From positions 1 to 14,157 of the forward strand of contig CAYMRB010000266.1 of the NCBI GenBank assembly GCA_964392615.1: a stretch of 14,157 bases of DNA, given 5' to 3'. Positions 1-8,087 of the stretch are shown here, one piece after another; position 1 is the stretch's first letter, and each line of letters opens with the position of its first letter. Source of the stretch: CAYMRB01 sp964392615. GTDB lineage: Bacteria > Planctomycetota > UBA8108. A program made the translations under genes and the position numbers. The notes under the pieces were generated by a model, which saw only the letters and a list, made by a program, of their open reading frames with translations, did no database searches and was not told where the DNA came from.

Positions 1-53
1 CCCTGGAGAGCTCTCAGCCGCGTCGAACGCCTTTCCTGGACGGGCTCCTAGCG

Positions 54-82
54 CGGGTCTCTGACCAACACGCATTGGAATC
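54..82. repeat. 29-bp dispersed repeat, copy 1
   Basis: This stretch matches 6403-6431 in the same orientation at 26 of 29 positions; the differences are at 64, 70 and 75. Sequence on either side does not match between the copies. It lies immediately before the sulfatase remnant. No inverted terminal repeats or transposase are nearby, so I do not call it an insertion element. Its nature is unknown. Confidence 0.6.
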
Positions 83-99
83 CCGTGTGCTCAAGGCCC

Positions 100-383
100 G
101 TGCCGGAACGCCGTCACGCCGCATCCATCAATGGTCGCGGCTTCGCGCAGCAGCTTCGCGGCCAGCCAGGCCAGCCCCGCGCGTGGGTCCACGTCCAGGA
201 CAAGGACCGACGCTACGTGCGCTCCCGCGAGTGGATCCTGACGAGCCGCGGAGAGTTCCGGCCGGTGGTCGAGCTCGGCCGCGAACGCGCCGCGCCGCTG
301 TCCGATCCTCTCACCGCGCAGCGGCTGGCCGCGAAGAAGGCCTCGCCGCGGCTCTGCGGGAGGCGGCGTTCCTGCCGCCGTAG
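100..383 (+). pseudogene. Sulfatase C-terminal remnant (truncated and frameshifted)
   Basis: The frame starting at positions 1, 4, 7... reads a stretch resembling the C-terminal subdomain of planctomycete sulfatases: an INGRGFAQQLRG segment, then WVHVQDKDRRYVRSREWIL, then a GEFRPVVEL segment. Intact sulfatases are usually 450 residues or more and carry the catalytic Cys/Ser-x-Pro-x-Arg motif near the N-terminus; none of that is present, and a TAG at 49-51 closes the frame upstream. Near 331-342 the plausible reading shifts by one base into a frame ending in AAALREAAFLPP and TAG at 381-383, which looks like the natural helical end of such proteins. The likely reading is a decayed gene with a 5' truncation and a one-base indel. 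The family assignment rests on motif memory from about 75 residues and no start codon is claimed. Confidence 0.5.
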
Positions 384-478
384 AGTCGCCCGATCGACGG
401 GCTACCTCCTCCCAGCTGACGACATCACGTCCGTCCGCGCCCGCGGTTGTGTACCTGCACCCAGTCTCGGCCTCGAGC

Positions 479-507
479 TTGACCGTCCATCGTCCCGCCG
501 GTACCGT
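479..507 (+). promoter_or_regulatory. Candidate sigma70-type promoter for the glycine-rich protein gene
   Basis: TTGACC at 479-484 and TACCGT at 502-507 are separated by exactly 17 bp. Initiation about 7 bp downstream would give a leader of roughly 50 nt before the ATG at 563. The -35 box is good and the -10 box weak. The same pattern (TTG-x3, 17 bp, TA-x3-T) is seen before two other genes in this window. Confidence 0.4.
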
Positions 508-562
508 CAACATGCCCTCGGGGTGATTCGCAGTGTCTCGGCCGGCAAGAGTGGAGGTTCCG

Positions 563-3500
563 ATGCGATTCCGACGACGTTTCGTCTCGACGTCTCGTCC
601 GGTCGCGATCGCGGCCGCGATCGTTCTGGCTGTCGCGATGGCGGCGACAGCGCGCGCTCAAGAGTCGTTTCTGCGCGGCGACGCGAACGCCGACGGTCGC
701 ATCGACATCAGCGACCCCGTCTTCCTGCTACGCCACCTGTTCCAAGGCGGCCCGCGGCTGACATGTGCCGACTCGGGCGATGCGGACGACGATGGCGACC
801 TGAACATCTCGGACAGCGTCCGCGTTCTCGGCCTGCTGTTCCGTGGCGGACTCCCCCTGCCGGCGCCGGGGCGCGAGTGCGGTCCGGATCTGACCGGCGA
901 CGAGCTGTCGTGCGCATCGTACGAACCGTGCGCCGACGAGCGCGCCCGCGCGCCAGCGCTGACTGCGTTCACGCTGACGCCGAGCGGCCGCGGCGAGTTC
1001 TTGCTCTACGACGGGCCGCTCGGCTTCCGCCTCGGCGAGTCTCACGTGCGCTTGTGGGGCCACGGACTGCTCGGAGCGCGCGAGGTCGTGCTGTCCGACG
1101 CGTCCGGCCTCGAACGTTCTCTCGGCCGCGACGATTTCACCGCGGAGGCGGCGAACGAGACGGGGCTCGAGTCCATCGCGCTCGACCTGCACGACGACCA
1201 ACGCGACGTGCGGCTGCTCTTCGAGGACGGCCGCAACGAGATGGGCGTCGAGGTCGTCGGCGCCGGAGGCGGCGAGCGATCGAACCGCCTGAGCATCCCC
1301 GTGCTGACGACAGCGGATGTCGACGCGTTAGGCATCGTGATCAGCGGCGTCAACGTCCCGCTGCATCCGACGACCGGTCCCGTGTGGATCGAGTACGCTT
1401 GTCGCGACAGCCTCACCGACGCCGCGTGGGCGATGCACGTCGACTTCACCGTCGACGTCGGGACGACATGGCTTCCCGCCCTGTCATTCGTCGGCGAGCC
1501 GGGGGGCGACGGGCCGAACGAGATCGCCTGTGGTCCCATCGTGCGTCAGGACGGCGCCCTGTTCCCCGGCGGCGGCGCCGTGCGCACATTCGTGTGGGAT
1601 GCGTGTCGAGACGACGACTTCCTCGCACTGAACGCCGATCGCGTCCCGCGCGAATGGGACATTGCCTTCCGGCTGCGACCGGAGCTCGAGGCCGGTATCC
1701 GGAGGTCGACGGATCACTCCGTCGAGACGCCCGCCGTGCCGTACGTGTACCTGCCGAGCTGCGGGGGCGACGACGAGGAGCCAGCGGCGACCAGCAGGTT
1801 CAGCGAGTCGTTCGACGACGATCGCTGGCTCGACGCCGACGTGACGACGGCCGTGTGGGAGCCGGGCACGCTGTCTGCGGCGCGCGGTGAGGCAGCCGAT
1901 CCATTCGGCACGGGCGGCGAGGCACTCGTTCTCGAGGCGCAGGTCGATCCGGCTCCCGGCGTCGCGGCGTTCTGGAACATCGACACCGACGACATGACGC
2001 TCACTCATCACGCGCTCGCGCTCGTCGAGGGCGAGTGGCGTCACATCGCCACGCCACGCGCGTTCGACAATCCCGGCGCTGCGATCGGCGAGCTGCACCT
2101 CGCGTCGTGGACGATCGAGGCGGACGCCCGCGTCGTCGTGACGGGCTCGCAACCGCTCGTCGTGCGGCTCGCCGGTCCGTCGGGCGCGCGCACGCCCGAC
2201 GAGGAGCTCGCCCTCTACGTCGCCGGCGAGCTCGACGTCAGCGGCGCGGCGGGTCAGGGCGGCGGTCAGACGCCGGATGCGCCCCACCTGCCGGGCGCGG
2301 GCGGTTCCGGCGGTCCCGGCGGCGGCGGCGGCGGACGCGGTGGGCGCGTCGAGCTCGCCGGTGACGATCTGCGCATCGCGGCGTTCGAGGCGGCCGCACC
2401 CGGCGCGAACGGCGGCGGCGAGGGCGGGGAGAGCTCGGCGATCTGGGCTGTGGACCGGTTGCGCCCGTCCAGCGTCGCGGGAGCGCCGGGCGGCGGAGGC
2501 GGCCATCTCCTGGCTGGCGCCGACGGGAACTACGGCTCGAGCCGGGCGGCGGAGTACCCTCCGCTGCGCGCGGGACGTGGCAGTTCGCCGCGGGGCGAAC
2601 GGATGCAGATCGCTCCGACGACAGGCTCCGGAGGCGGCGGCGGCGGCGCCAGCGTGTCACGCGGGTGGCAGGGCAGCGAGAGGCCGTGGGCTGTCGGTGG
2701 TTCCGGCGGCGGTGGCGGCGGCGGCGGGCTCGTGGTCTACGCGCGCGGTAGCATTCGGGTCGACGGGACGATCCTCGCCAACGGCGGCGACGGCGGCGAC
2801 GGCGGCACCGGCGTCGCGCCGAGTGGAGCCAGCGCGGGCGCCGCAGGTGGTGGCGGATCCGGCGGCTCGATCGTCTTGCGTGCGCTCGGCGCGATCGAGG
2901 TCGCGTCCGCCGACAGCCTGCAGGCGCGCGGCGGAGGCGGCGGCGGCGGCGTGTCCTCTCAGAATGAAGACGCCGGAGACGGCGAGGGAGCGCCAGGGCG
3001 GATCCGTCTCGAGAGTACGCGTGCCCACACGCCCGCACAGGCTGCGCCGCGGGCCGTCACGACGCGGCTGACCGCACGGCTGCGCGATCGGCTGTCACGA
3101 ACCTCCGATCGACGTCTGTCGGTCGAATCGGTCGAGGGCTTTCCGCCGCGCGGCGTCGTGCGCGTCGACGACGAGGTCATGACGTATCGCGTCAGGAGTG
3201 ACGCGCGCAACCGGTTCGAGGACCTGGAGCGCACTCCGCACGCGCTGGCGGAACACGCCGTCGGCGCGCTCGTCGTCCTCGTGACGAACACGTGGCCGCC
3301 GGTCGACGGCGTCGTCGAGGATGGCGGGATGTCCGAGCTCGATTCGCCCTTCGGCCTCGAGACAGGCTCGGGAGTCGACGGGGCGCTCCACCTGCACTTC
3401 GAGCAGGGCATCGATCCGGCGACCGGCGCGCGGACCGTCGACGCGACCGGTGCGCCGGTCTCGCGCTGGACGTTCGACACGAGCGCCGGTGTGCTGCGAG

Positions 3501-4924
3501 CGCCCGACGGCGGGATCTTCCTGCGCGGTGCTGGCGAGCCCGGCGTGCTCGAGCTCGATTCGTTCATCGTCGACGAGGGCGTCGTGCTGCGCGTCGTCGG
3601 TCCGCGGCCGCCGCAGATCCTCGTCAGCGGCGAAGCGCTTGTCGATGGAACGATCGACGTCAGCGGTGAAGACGGCGGCGCGTTGCGCTTCGAGCCGGAC
3701 CAACTGCCGCTCCCCGGCATCGCCGGACGCGCTGGCGCCGGCGGCGGCGAGGGCGGGGAGGGAGGCAACGTCGAGTTCCGCGATGGCAACCCCGACAACA
3801 ATGACGACCCCGCGAACACGGTCTTCACCGATGCGCAGGACGGCGATCTGCCGGAGCGCGTGCGCCGGCTGTTCCCCGCGCTCGGACGCGGTCGAGGCGG
3901 CGCGCACGGCGAGGTCGGCCTGACCTGCTGCGCCGAGGCGGCGGGCGGCGGTGGCGGCGGCGCGAACCTCGAGGCCGGCGGCGATAGCGTCGTGGATCGA
4001 CTCGTCCATCCGGACGCGATCGCGTCTGGCGGCGAGTCCTTCGGCGCGCGCTCGATCCGGCACGGGGGCGTGCTCTTCCTGGCGGGAGGAGGCGGAGGCG
4101 GCGGCGGTGGTGCGAGCGCCGAATCCGTGCCGCCGGGCATCGGGGACTTCGAGGGCGTCGTGTTTCCCAGCGTGGGTCGTTCCCCCGGCACGGGCGGGGG
4201 CGGAGGCGGCGGTGCGCTGCGCCTCGCCGCCGTCGCGATCCGTCTGGGGCCCCGAGCGCGTCTGATCGCACGCGGCGGCGACGCGTTCCAATCGGTGCAG
4301 TACGGCGGCAACGGCGGCGCGGGCGCCGGCGGCAGCGTCCTGATCGAGGCGGGCGCCCATCTCGAGCTCGACCCGAGCGCGAGGATCGACGTCGCTCCGG
4401 GTACCGCCGATCGGCCGCCGCCGAGTGCTGCGGACGGACGGCCGCTCTACGCGGGCAACGAGGCTCGCGACGGCGGCGGCGGCGCGGGCTCGGCCGGTCG
4501 AATTCGCCTCCAGGTGCCGTCGGGCGCACGCGTCGCCCGAGACACCGACCGCGAGCTGATGCAGTGGTCCGTCGGACCGTTCTGGCCGACCGCGGTCACG
4601 AGCGTCGCCAGATCGCTGCCGTTCCGGTTCGCCGGTCGCGACGCGCACGGTGCGACGACGCGGTCACAGCGGCTCGGCGCCGCGACCGTTCGCCATGCGA
4701 CGCCCGTCTTGTCGGGCAGCCGCGCCGTCGTGCTGTGGGAGGGCGCGCTCGACAGCCGCGACCGCTTCGACGCACCGGCCCGATTCGGCGGCCCGACCGC
4801 CGATCCGCGCGATCTGCGCGACGCGGTGTGGGGACGGTTCACGGTGTACTTCGTCGTCGGTCCGGCCGCCGGCGAGATGCCGGCCATCCGCGCGCTCGAG
4901 GTGCCGATCGCGGTGGGAGAGTGA
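563..4924 (+). CDS. Secreted dockerin-module, glycine-rich repeat protein (function unknown)
   Basis: A 1453-residue predicted exported protein. The ATG at 563 is preferred over an in-frame GTG at 533 because GGAGG lies at 553-557, five bases upstream, and because it gives a clean signal peptide: arginine-rich start, alanine-rich core, cleavage after ARA at residue 32. Residues 36-125 hold two dockerin/EF-hand-like repeats with loops D40-x-N42-x-D44-G-R-I...D51 and D73-x-D-x-D-G...D84, then a short Cys-containing segment. Residues about 150-520 show no family I can name. Two related halves follow, about 532-815 and 1007-1315. Each opens with a GP-containing strand and an ELDVSG or TIDVSG turn, passes through poly-glycine loops alternating with short hydrophobic strands, and closes with GRIRL. 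The linker contains a segment near 870 (VVRVDDEVMTYRV) of a type found in phage and tail-like proteins. A repetitive beta fold at the cell surface is an inference. The gene is convergent with the VWA gene. Confidence 0.85.
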   Translation: MRFRRRFVSTSRPVAIAAAIVLAVAMAATARAQESFLRGDANADGRIDISDPVFLLRHLFQGGPRLTCADSGDADDDGDLNISDSVRVLGLLFRGGLPLPAPGRECGPDLTGDELSCASYEPCADERARAPALTAFTLTPSGRGEFLLYDGPLGFRLGESHVRLWGHGLLGAREVVLSDASGLERSLGRDDFTAEAANETGLESIALDLHDDQRDVRLLFEDGRNEMGVEVVGAGGGERSNRLSIPVLTTADVDALGIVISGVNVPLHPTTGPVWIEYACRDSLTDAAWAMHVDFTVDVGTTWLPALSFVGEPGGDGPNEIACGPIVRQDGALFPGGGAVRTFVWDACRDDDFLALNADRVPREWDIAFRLRPELEAGIRRSTDHSVETPAVPYVYLPSCGGDDEEPAATSRFSESFDDDRWLDADVTTAVWEPGTLSAARGEAADPFGTGGEALVLEAQVDPAPGVAAFWNIDTDDMTLTHHALALVEGEWRHIATPRAFDNPGAAIGELHLASWTIEADARVVVTGSQPLVVRLAGPSGARTPDEELALYVAGELDVSGAAGQGGGQTPDAPHLPGAGGSGGPGGGGGGRGGRVELAGDDLRIAAFEAAAPGANGGGEGGESSAIWAVDRLRPSSVAGAPGGGGGHLLAGADGNYGSSRAAEYPPLRAGRGSSPRGERMQIAPTTGSGGGGGGASVSRGWQGSERPWAVGGSGGGGGGGGLVVYARGSIRVDGTILANGGDGGDGGTGVAPSGASAGAAGGGGSGGSIVLRALGAIEVASADSLQARGGGGGGGVSSQNEDAGDGEGAPGRIRLESTRAHTPAQAAPRAVTTRLTARLRDRLSRTSDRRLSVESVEGFPPRGVVRVDDEVMTYRVRSDARNRFEDLERTPHALAEHAVGALVVLVTNTWPPVDGVVEDGGMSELDSPFGLETGSGVDGALHLHFEQGIDPATGARTVDATGAPVSRWTFDTSAGVLRAPDGGIFLRGAGEPGVLELDSFIVDEGVVLRVVGPRPPQILVSGEALVDGTIDVSGEDGGALRFEPDQLPLPGIAGRAGAGGGEGGEGGNVEFRDGNPDNNDDPANTVFTDAQDGDLPERVRRLFPALGRGRGGAHGEVGLTCCAEAAGGGGGGANLEAGGDSVVDRLVHPDAIASGGESFGARSIRHGGVLFLAGGGGGGGGGASAESVPPGIGDFEGVVFPSVGRSPGTGGGGGGGALRLAAVAIRLGPRARLIARGGDAFQSVQYGGNGGAGAGGSVLIEAGAHLELDPSARIDVAPGTADRPPPSAADGRPLYAGNEARDGGGGAGSAGRIRLQVPSGARVARDTDRELMQWSVGPFWPTAVTSVARSLPFRFAGRDAHGATTRSQRLGAATVRHATPVLSGSRAVVLWEGALDSRDRFDAPARFGGPTADPRDLRDAVWGRFTVYFVVGPAAGEMPAIRALEVPIAVGE
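2251..3015 (+). repeat. Glycine-rich repeat block 1 (within the secreted protein)
   Basis: At the DNA level this is dense in GGC/GGT runs. At the protein level runs of 5-8 glycines separate short strands such as LVVYARGSIRVDG and IVLRALGAIEV, each followed by an x-A-x-GG turn. The block ends in GAPGRIRL. Its counterpart is at 3730-4527. Confidence 0.7.
3730..4527 (+). repeat. Glycine-rich repeat block 2 (within the secreted protein)
   Basis: This is the second half of the internal duplication: poly-glycine runs alternating with strands such as GALRLAAVAIRLGPRARLIA and GSVLIEAGAHLELDPSARI, ending in AGSAGRIRL. Order and closing motif match block 1, while loop lengths differ, which suggests an old duplication or convergent repeat growth. 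Confidence 0.7.
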
Positions 4925-4950
4925 CCGACGCGGACGCGCAGGGGGCTCCG

Positions 4951-4980
4951 GACGACGCGACTCGACGCGACTCGACGCGC
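4951..4980. repeat. Short tandem repeat between convergent genes
   Basis: The 10-mer CTCGACGCGA occurs at 4961-4970 and again at 4971-4980 with only the last base changed, and the preceding 8 bases continue the pattern. It fills much of the 66-bp gap between two convergent stop codons. I see no convincing stem-loop with a T-run here. Confidence 0.5.
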
Positions 4981-4990
4981 GCCGAATCGA

Positions 4991-5896
4991 TCACTCCACG
5001 CGGGCGTACTCGCCGCGATTGCGCTCGACGAGCGTGCGGAGGAAAGTCTCCTGCATCGTGCGCCTGTGCATGAGGACGCCCAGCGCGTGGATCGCGGCGC
5101 GTCCCGCGTTGCGCTCGGCCACCTCGTCCAGCGTCTGGGTCAGGTACTGCTGCTCGCCCTCGATTCCTCCACATGGACCGGTGCCGCCGCCGTCGCCGAT
5201 GTACAGGATCGCGGGAGCCACCACGCCTACGTCGTCGGCGACCTGCAAGGCCTCCATGAGCCCGGCGCCCACGCAGCTGCCGGCTCCGATAGACATCTCC
5301 GCGAGCCAGCTCCGAGCCGTGGTCCGCATGACTCGATCCGCCGGCACGGGGCCGAACCGCACGGTCGATGCGTCGAAGGCCACGATGGCGAAGAGCATGC
5401 CGTCGTCGAGCGCCGCGATCGAATCGCCGAGGACGCGCTTCGCGATGGCGAGCTCGCCGGAGTCCCCCATCGAGCTGGAGCGATCGACAACGTAGAACGC
5501 CCCGGCAGCGGGTACCTGCAGATCGCCAAAGCGAACGTGCGCCGCACACGGCTGGAACACGCAGTCGAGCTCGTCGTCCGTCGGATCGACGCCGCAGTCG
5601 GGAAACGGCGCGGGCGGTATGGGCCCGCGCGCGAACAGGGACGCGAGGAGAAAGACGGCGTCGCTGATCGCCACGCGCCCGTCGTCGTCGGCGTCGGCGG
5701 CGTCGAGGCATGTCACTGCATCGGTGCGCTGGAAGAGGAATCCGAGCACCTGCACCGCGTCGTTCAAGAGCACCGTGCCGCTGCCATCGACGTCGCCACG
5801 GATGAACTCTGCGTCAGCGCGCAGCGGCTCGACGCCGAGCACCATCGCGACTGCGAGGCCACACAGAACTGCGCGAGTCCGTCCCGTCGCTTGCAT
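4991..5896 (-). CDS. Secreted VWA-domain protein with dockerin-like module
   Basis: A predicted exported protein of 301 residues. The ATG at 5896 is chosen because GGAGG (complement of 5904-5908) lies 7 bases upstream and a signal peptide follows (hydrophobic core at residues 9-22, cleavage probably after ADA at 29); the longer frame upstream lacks coding character. Residues 31-115 form a two-loop dockerin-like module (D35-x-D-G-S-G...D46, then ADADDDG) ending in a CG-x-D...DELDC...PCA stretch, closely resembling the module of the convergent neighbour. Residues about 130-301 form a von Willebrand A domain: VVD138-R-S140-S-S142 is the DxSxS metal-ion site, GAGS replaces the usual GGT, and LYIGDGGGT supplies the second acidic loop. 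VWA domains mediate metal-dependent protein binding. The partner is unknown; the neighbouring glycine-rich protein is a candidate by context only. Confidence 0.88.
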   Translation of the reverse strand: MQATGRTRAVLCGLAVAMVLGVEPLRADAEFIRGDVDGSGTVLLNDAVQVLGFLFQRTDAVTCLDAADADDDGRVAISDAVFLLASLFARGPIPPAPFPDCGVDPTDDELDCVFQPCAAHVRFGDLQVPAAGAFYVVDRSSSMGDSGELAIAKRVLGDSIAALDDGMLFAIVAFDASTVRFGPVPADRVMRTTARSWLAEMSIGAGSCVGAGLMEALQVADDVGVVAPAILYIGDGGGTGPCGGIEGEQQYLTQTLDEVAERNAGRAAIHALGVLMHRRTMQETFLRTLVERNRGEYARVE

Positions 5897-6467
5897 GACT
5901 TGACCTCCCTCTCGCGGCATTCGAACTTCCGTCGTAGTGCGCGTCGCGAGCACGACCCGCCGCCGCCGGGAACACCGTTGATCCAGGCGAGTGCCGATTC
6001 GCGCGTCCCCTCGCTTGCACGCATCAGCGGCAGCGAGACTCGGTTCGTCAACGATCGCGAACGCCCCCATCGCGGCTCTCAGGAGAGATCGATCCGTGTC
6101 GGACCTGTCCATCGAGCTACCTCCGCTGCCGTCGAGCCGTCGATTGCCCTTGCCGTCCAGCCGCGCCCGCCCACGACAGCCGGCGTCGTCAGTTTCCGCG
6201 TCGCGAGGGATGCAGTCAACAACGATCCTGACCGAGGGTGCTGGCCCCGATTCCGCGGACGACCTGGGCTGCGATGTCGCGTGATAGCGGATACGAAGTT
6301 TCGGCATCGCCTCACCGACCGAAAGGCCCTCCGGGCGCGCCAGAACGCCCCGCATCGACGCCATCCACGCCCAGAACCAACTTCCACACCCGCGACCACC
6401 GTCGGGTCTCTGGCCAACCCGCACTGGAATCTGTCCGGTGCGACCGAGCGGACTGCGAAACTCGAGC
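5897..6467. other. Long non-coding interval (571 bp)
   Basis: Both strands are open over long stretches because of high GC, but I see no recognisable family, no ribosome-binding site before a plausible start, and no tRNA-like structure. It includes the Shine-Dalgarno and leader of the VWA gene at its left end and the second 29-bp repeat copy at 6403-6431. GTCCG and CGGAC arms at 6433-6437 and 6449-6453 could form a weak hairpin downstream of the dehydrogenase/cytochrome frame, but there is no T-run. Confidence 0.5.
6403..6431. repeat. 29-bp dispersed repeat, copy 2
   Basis: This matches 54-82 at 26 of 29 positions in direct orientation. It lies 36 bp beyond the stop of the cytochrome c frame. 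Similarity ends abruptly on both sides. Translated on the minus strand both copies read FQC-x-L-x-RDP, with one of the three differences synonymous, but I cannot link that to a protein family. Confidence 0.6.
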
Positions 6468-8024
6468 CTACTCCTCCGGTCCCTCGATCGTCACCGCCAT
6501 GACGATCGGCGCGGTGCCGTCGCGTCCCTTGACGAACTCGATCGAGCTGATCGTGTCGCGTCGCTTCGGGTAGATCGCGAGGTAGCGGATCTGCTGGCCG
6601 CGCAGCTTGTACGCGAGTTTCGATTCGGGGACCTCGAAGTGGCCGATGTAGTCGGCGAAGTGAACGCCGTCGAATAGCTCGTGGTCCTCGCCGCCACCGT
6701 CCTCGAACTTCAGTCGGACGATCATCGTCTGGCCGCGCTTGCCGGGCTGCTTCGCGTTCCAGCCGCCGACGCCGCTCAGCAGGTGAATCGCTCGTGCCGG
6801 CGCTCCGCAGCGCAGCTCGACCGACCGGGGCATCGTCCTCGGGAACGTGCCGTTGCGGGATTGGAGCATGATGATGTTCGGTCGCGTTCCGGCGAGCGGA
6901 TCGACGAGATGGAACGGCACGCCCTCGAACGTCTTCGGCTTCCAATCGGGGAAGATCAGGCGTTCGTGATCCGAGTCCTTCGTCGTGAACATGCCGCGCG
7001 TCGAGCAGATCGTCGCGACGCGGTCGAGCGGCAGCAGGAGGTACTTGCCACGCGCGGTCAGGAACGACAGGAGGTCGACCATGTCCTGTGGCTTGATCTG
7101 CTCCTCGAAGCCCGCCGGCATCAGCGACAGACGCGAGCCGTCGAGGCGGACGATGTCCTCGCGCAGGAACGTGTGCCGCTTGGCGTCCGAGTCGATGATC
7201 TCGATCGCGGTCCTCGTCTCCGATGCGAGCATGCCGCTCGTGACGAGACCTCTGTTGGTCACCACGGTGTACTGCTGATAGTTGCCGACGACATCGCGAC
7301 TCGGATCGAGGATGTGAACCAGCAGCTCCGACTTCGGCTGCGCCGCAATGCCCGTGAGGTCCGGACCGATCTCCGTACCCTCGCCGCTATGGGTGTGGCA
7401 CTTGGCACAGACCTCGTCGAACACCTTCTTGCCGCTCTTCGCGCTGCCTGCCTTCTCGGTGACCCAGAGGAGCTTGCGGATGACCTCCTCGCGGTCCGGG
7501 TCCGGAAGGCCTCCCTTGCGCTCGAGAACGGTCTTGGCGCGTTTCGCGATGGTGGCGTTCGGGTGCCGCGTCAGCGACTCCCGCTGATCGAGCGGCAACA
7601 GGCTGAGGTCGATCACGCCGCCCTCGGCGCCCTCGAGGAGCGCCGCCGTCCACTCGGCCCGGCGCAGCAAGAGCTGCTGCGCGTCGAGGCGGACCTGCGG
7701 CGTCAGATGCGCGTACGCCTCAGCGACTCGCGCTCCGACCACCGGCGACAGGCTCGTGCCGAGCGCGCCGAGGAAGCCGCGCGCGACCTCCGGAGTCACG
7801 CGCGCGTCGATCTGCGACACGATCGTGTCGACGACCTCGTCGTCGCGAGCTCGGAACTCGACGAGCTGACGCGCTGCCTCGATGCGCTTGTCCGGCGCGC
7901 TCGACGCGTCCTCGACCGCCTCGATCAATCCGGAGGCGATCGTCTCGACGTACGAATCGATGCCCGCGACGCCCCAGCGGCTGGCGAGCTTGATGTAGCG
8001 AGACCGTAGCGTCGGTGAGAGCAC
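6468..8024 (-). CDS. C-terminal half of split PVC-type dehydrogenase: HEAT, heme c, C-terminal domain
   Basis: This frame (518 residues from a GTG at 8024) is the direct in-frame continuation of the gene at 8088-10757; the frame is open back to the TAA at 8088-8090. The GTG has no Shine-Dalgarno before it, so independent translation is doubtful. Residues about 1-185 are helical HEAT-like repeats continuing those of the first half. A cytochrome c domain follows, with heme motif C206-A-K-C-H210, an IGPDLTGIA segment and a later LSLMPAGFEEQI that probably carries the axial methionine; this is the planctomycete/verrucomicrobial heme-binding domain type. The last 200 residues resemble a beta-sandwich, perhaps carbohydrate-binding. 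There is no signal peptide in this half, so if made separately it would not reach the periplasm, where heme c is attached. It is therefore probably functional only as part of the full-length protein. Confidence 0.75.
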   Translation of the reverse strand: MLSPTLRSRYIKLASRWGVAGIDSYVETIASGLIEAVEDASSAPDKRIEAARQLVEFRARDDEVVDTIVSQIDARVTPEVARGFLGALGTSLSPVVGARVAEAYAHLTPQVRLDAQQLLLRRAEWTAALLEGAEGGVIDLSLLPLDQRESLTRHPNATIAKRAKTVLERKGGLPDPDREEVIRKLLWVTEKAGSAKSGKKVFDEVCAKCHTHSGEGTEIGPDLTGIAAQPKSELLVHILDPSRDVVGNYQQYTVVTNRGLVTSGMLASETRTAIEIIDSDAKRHTFLREDIVRLDGSRLSLMPAGFEEQIKPQDMVDLLSFLTARGKYLLLPLDRVATICSTRGMFTTKDSDHERLIFPDWKPKTFEGVPFHLVDPLAGTRPNIIMLQSRNGTFPRTMPRSVELRCGAPARAIHLLSGVGGWNAKQPGKRGQTMIVRLKFEDGGGEDHELFDGVHFADYIGHFEVPESKLAYKLRGQQIRYLAIYPKRRDTISSIEFVKGRDGTAPIVMAVTIEGPEE

Positions 8025-8087
8025 CTTGAGGACTTCGACCAGCGCGCGCCCGTCATCGGCGCCGAGACGCGGGCGCTCGCCGGCGTC

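Noticed and set aside
85..1890. A 601-codon plus-strand open frame overlapping the glycine-rich gene
   Set aside because: Beyond about 340 it is arginine-rich low-complexity sequence typical of an off-frame reading of GC-rich DNA. Only its first part is of interest, as the sulfatase remnant.
3095..4648. Long minus-strand open frame opposite the glycine-rich gene (and similar ones at 1484-2506 and 2959-4311)
   Set aside because: These are antisense shadows: poly-Gly codons read as Pro, Ala or Arg runs, with no family features and no ribosome-binding site.
5897..6424. N-terminal extension of the VWA gene to an upstream start at 6424
   Set aside because: The extension has no coding character, and a strong Shine-Dalgarno and signal peptide mark the ATG at 5896.
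5066..6502. Plus-strand open frame of 478 codons across the VWA gene
   Set aside because: It is antisense to a gene with signal peptide, calcium loops and metal-ion site; its own product shows no domain.
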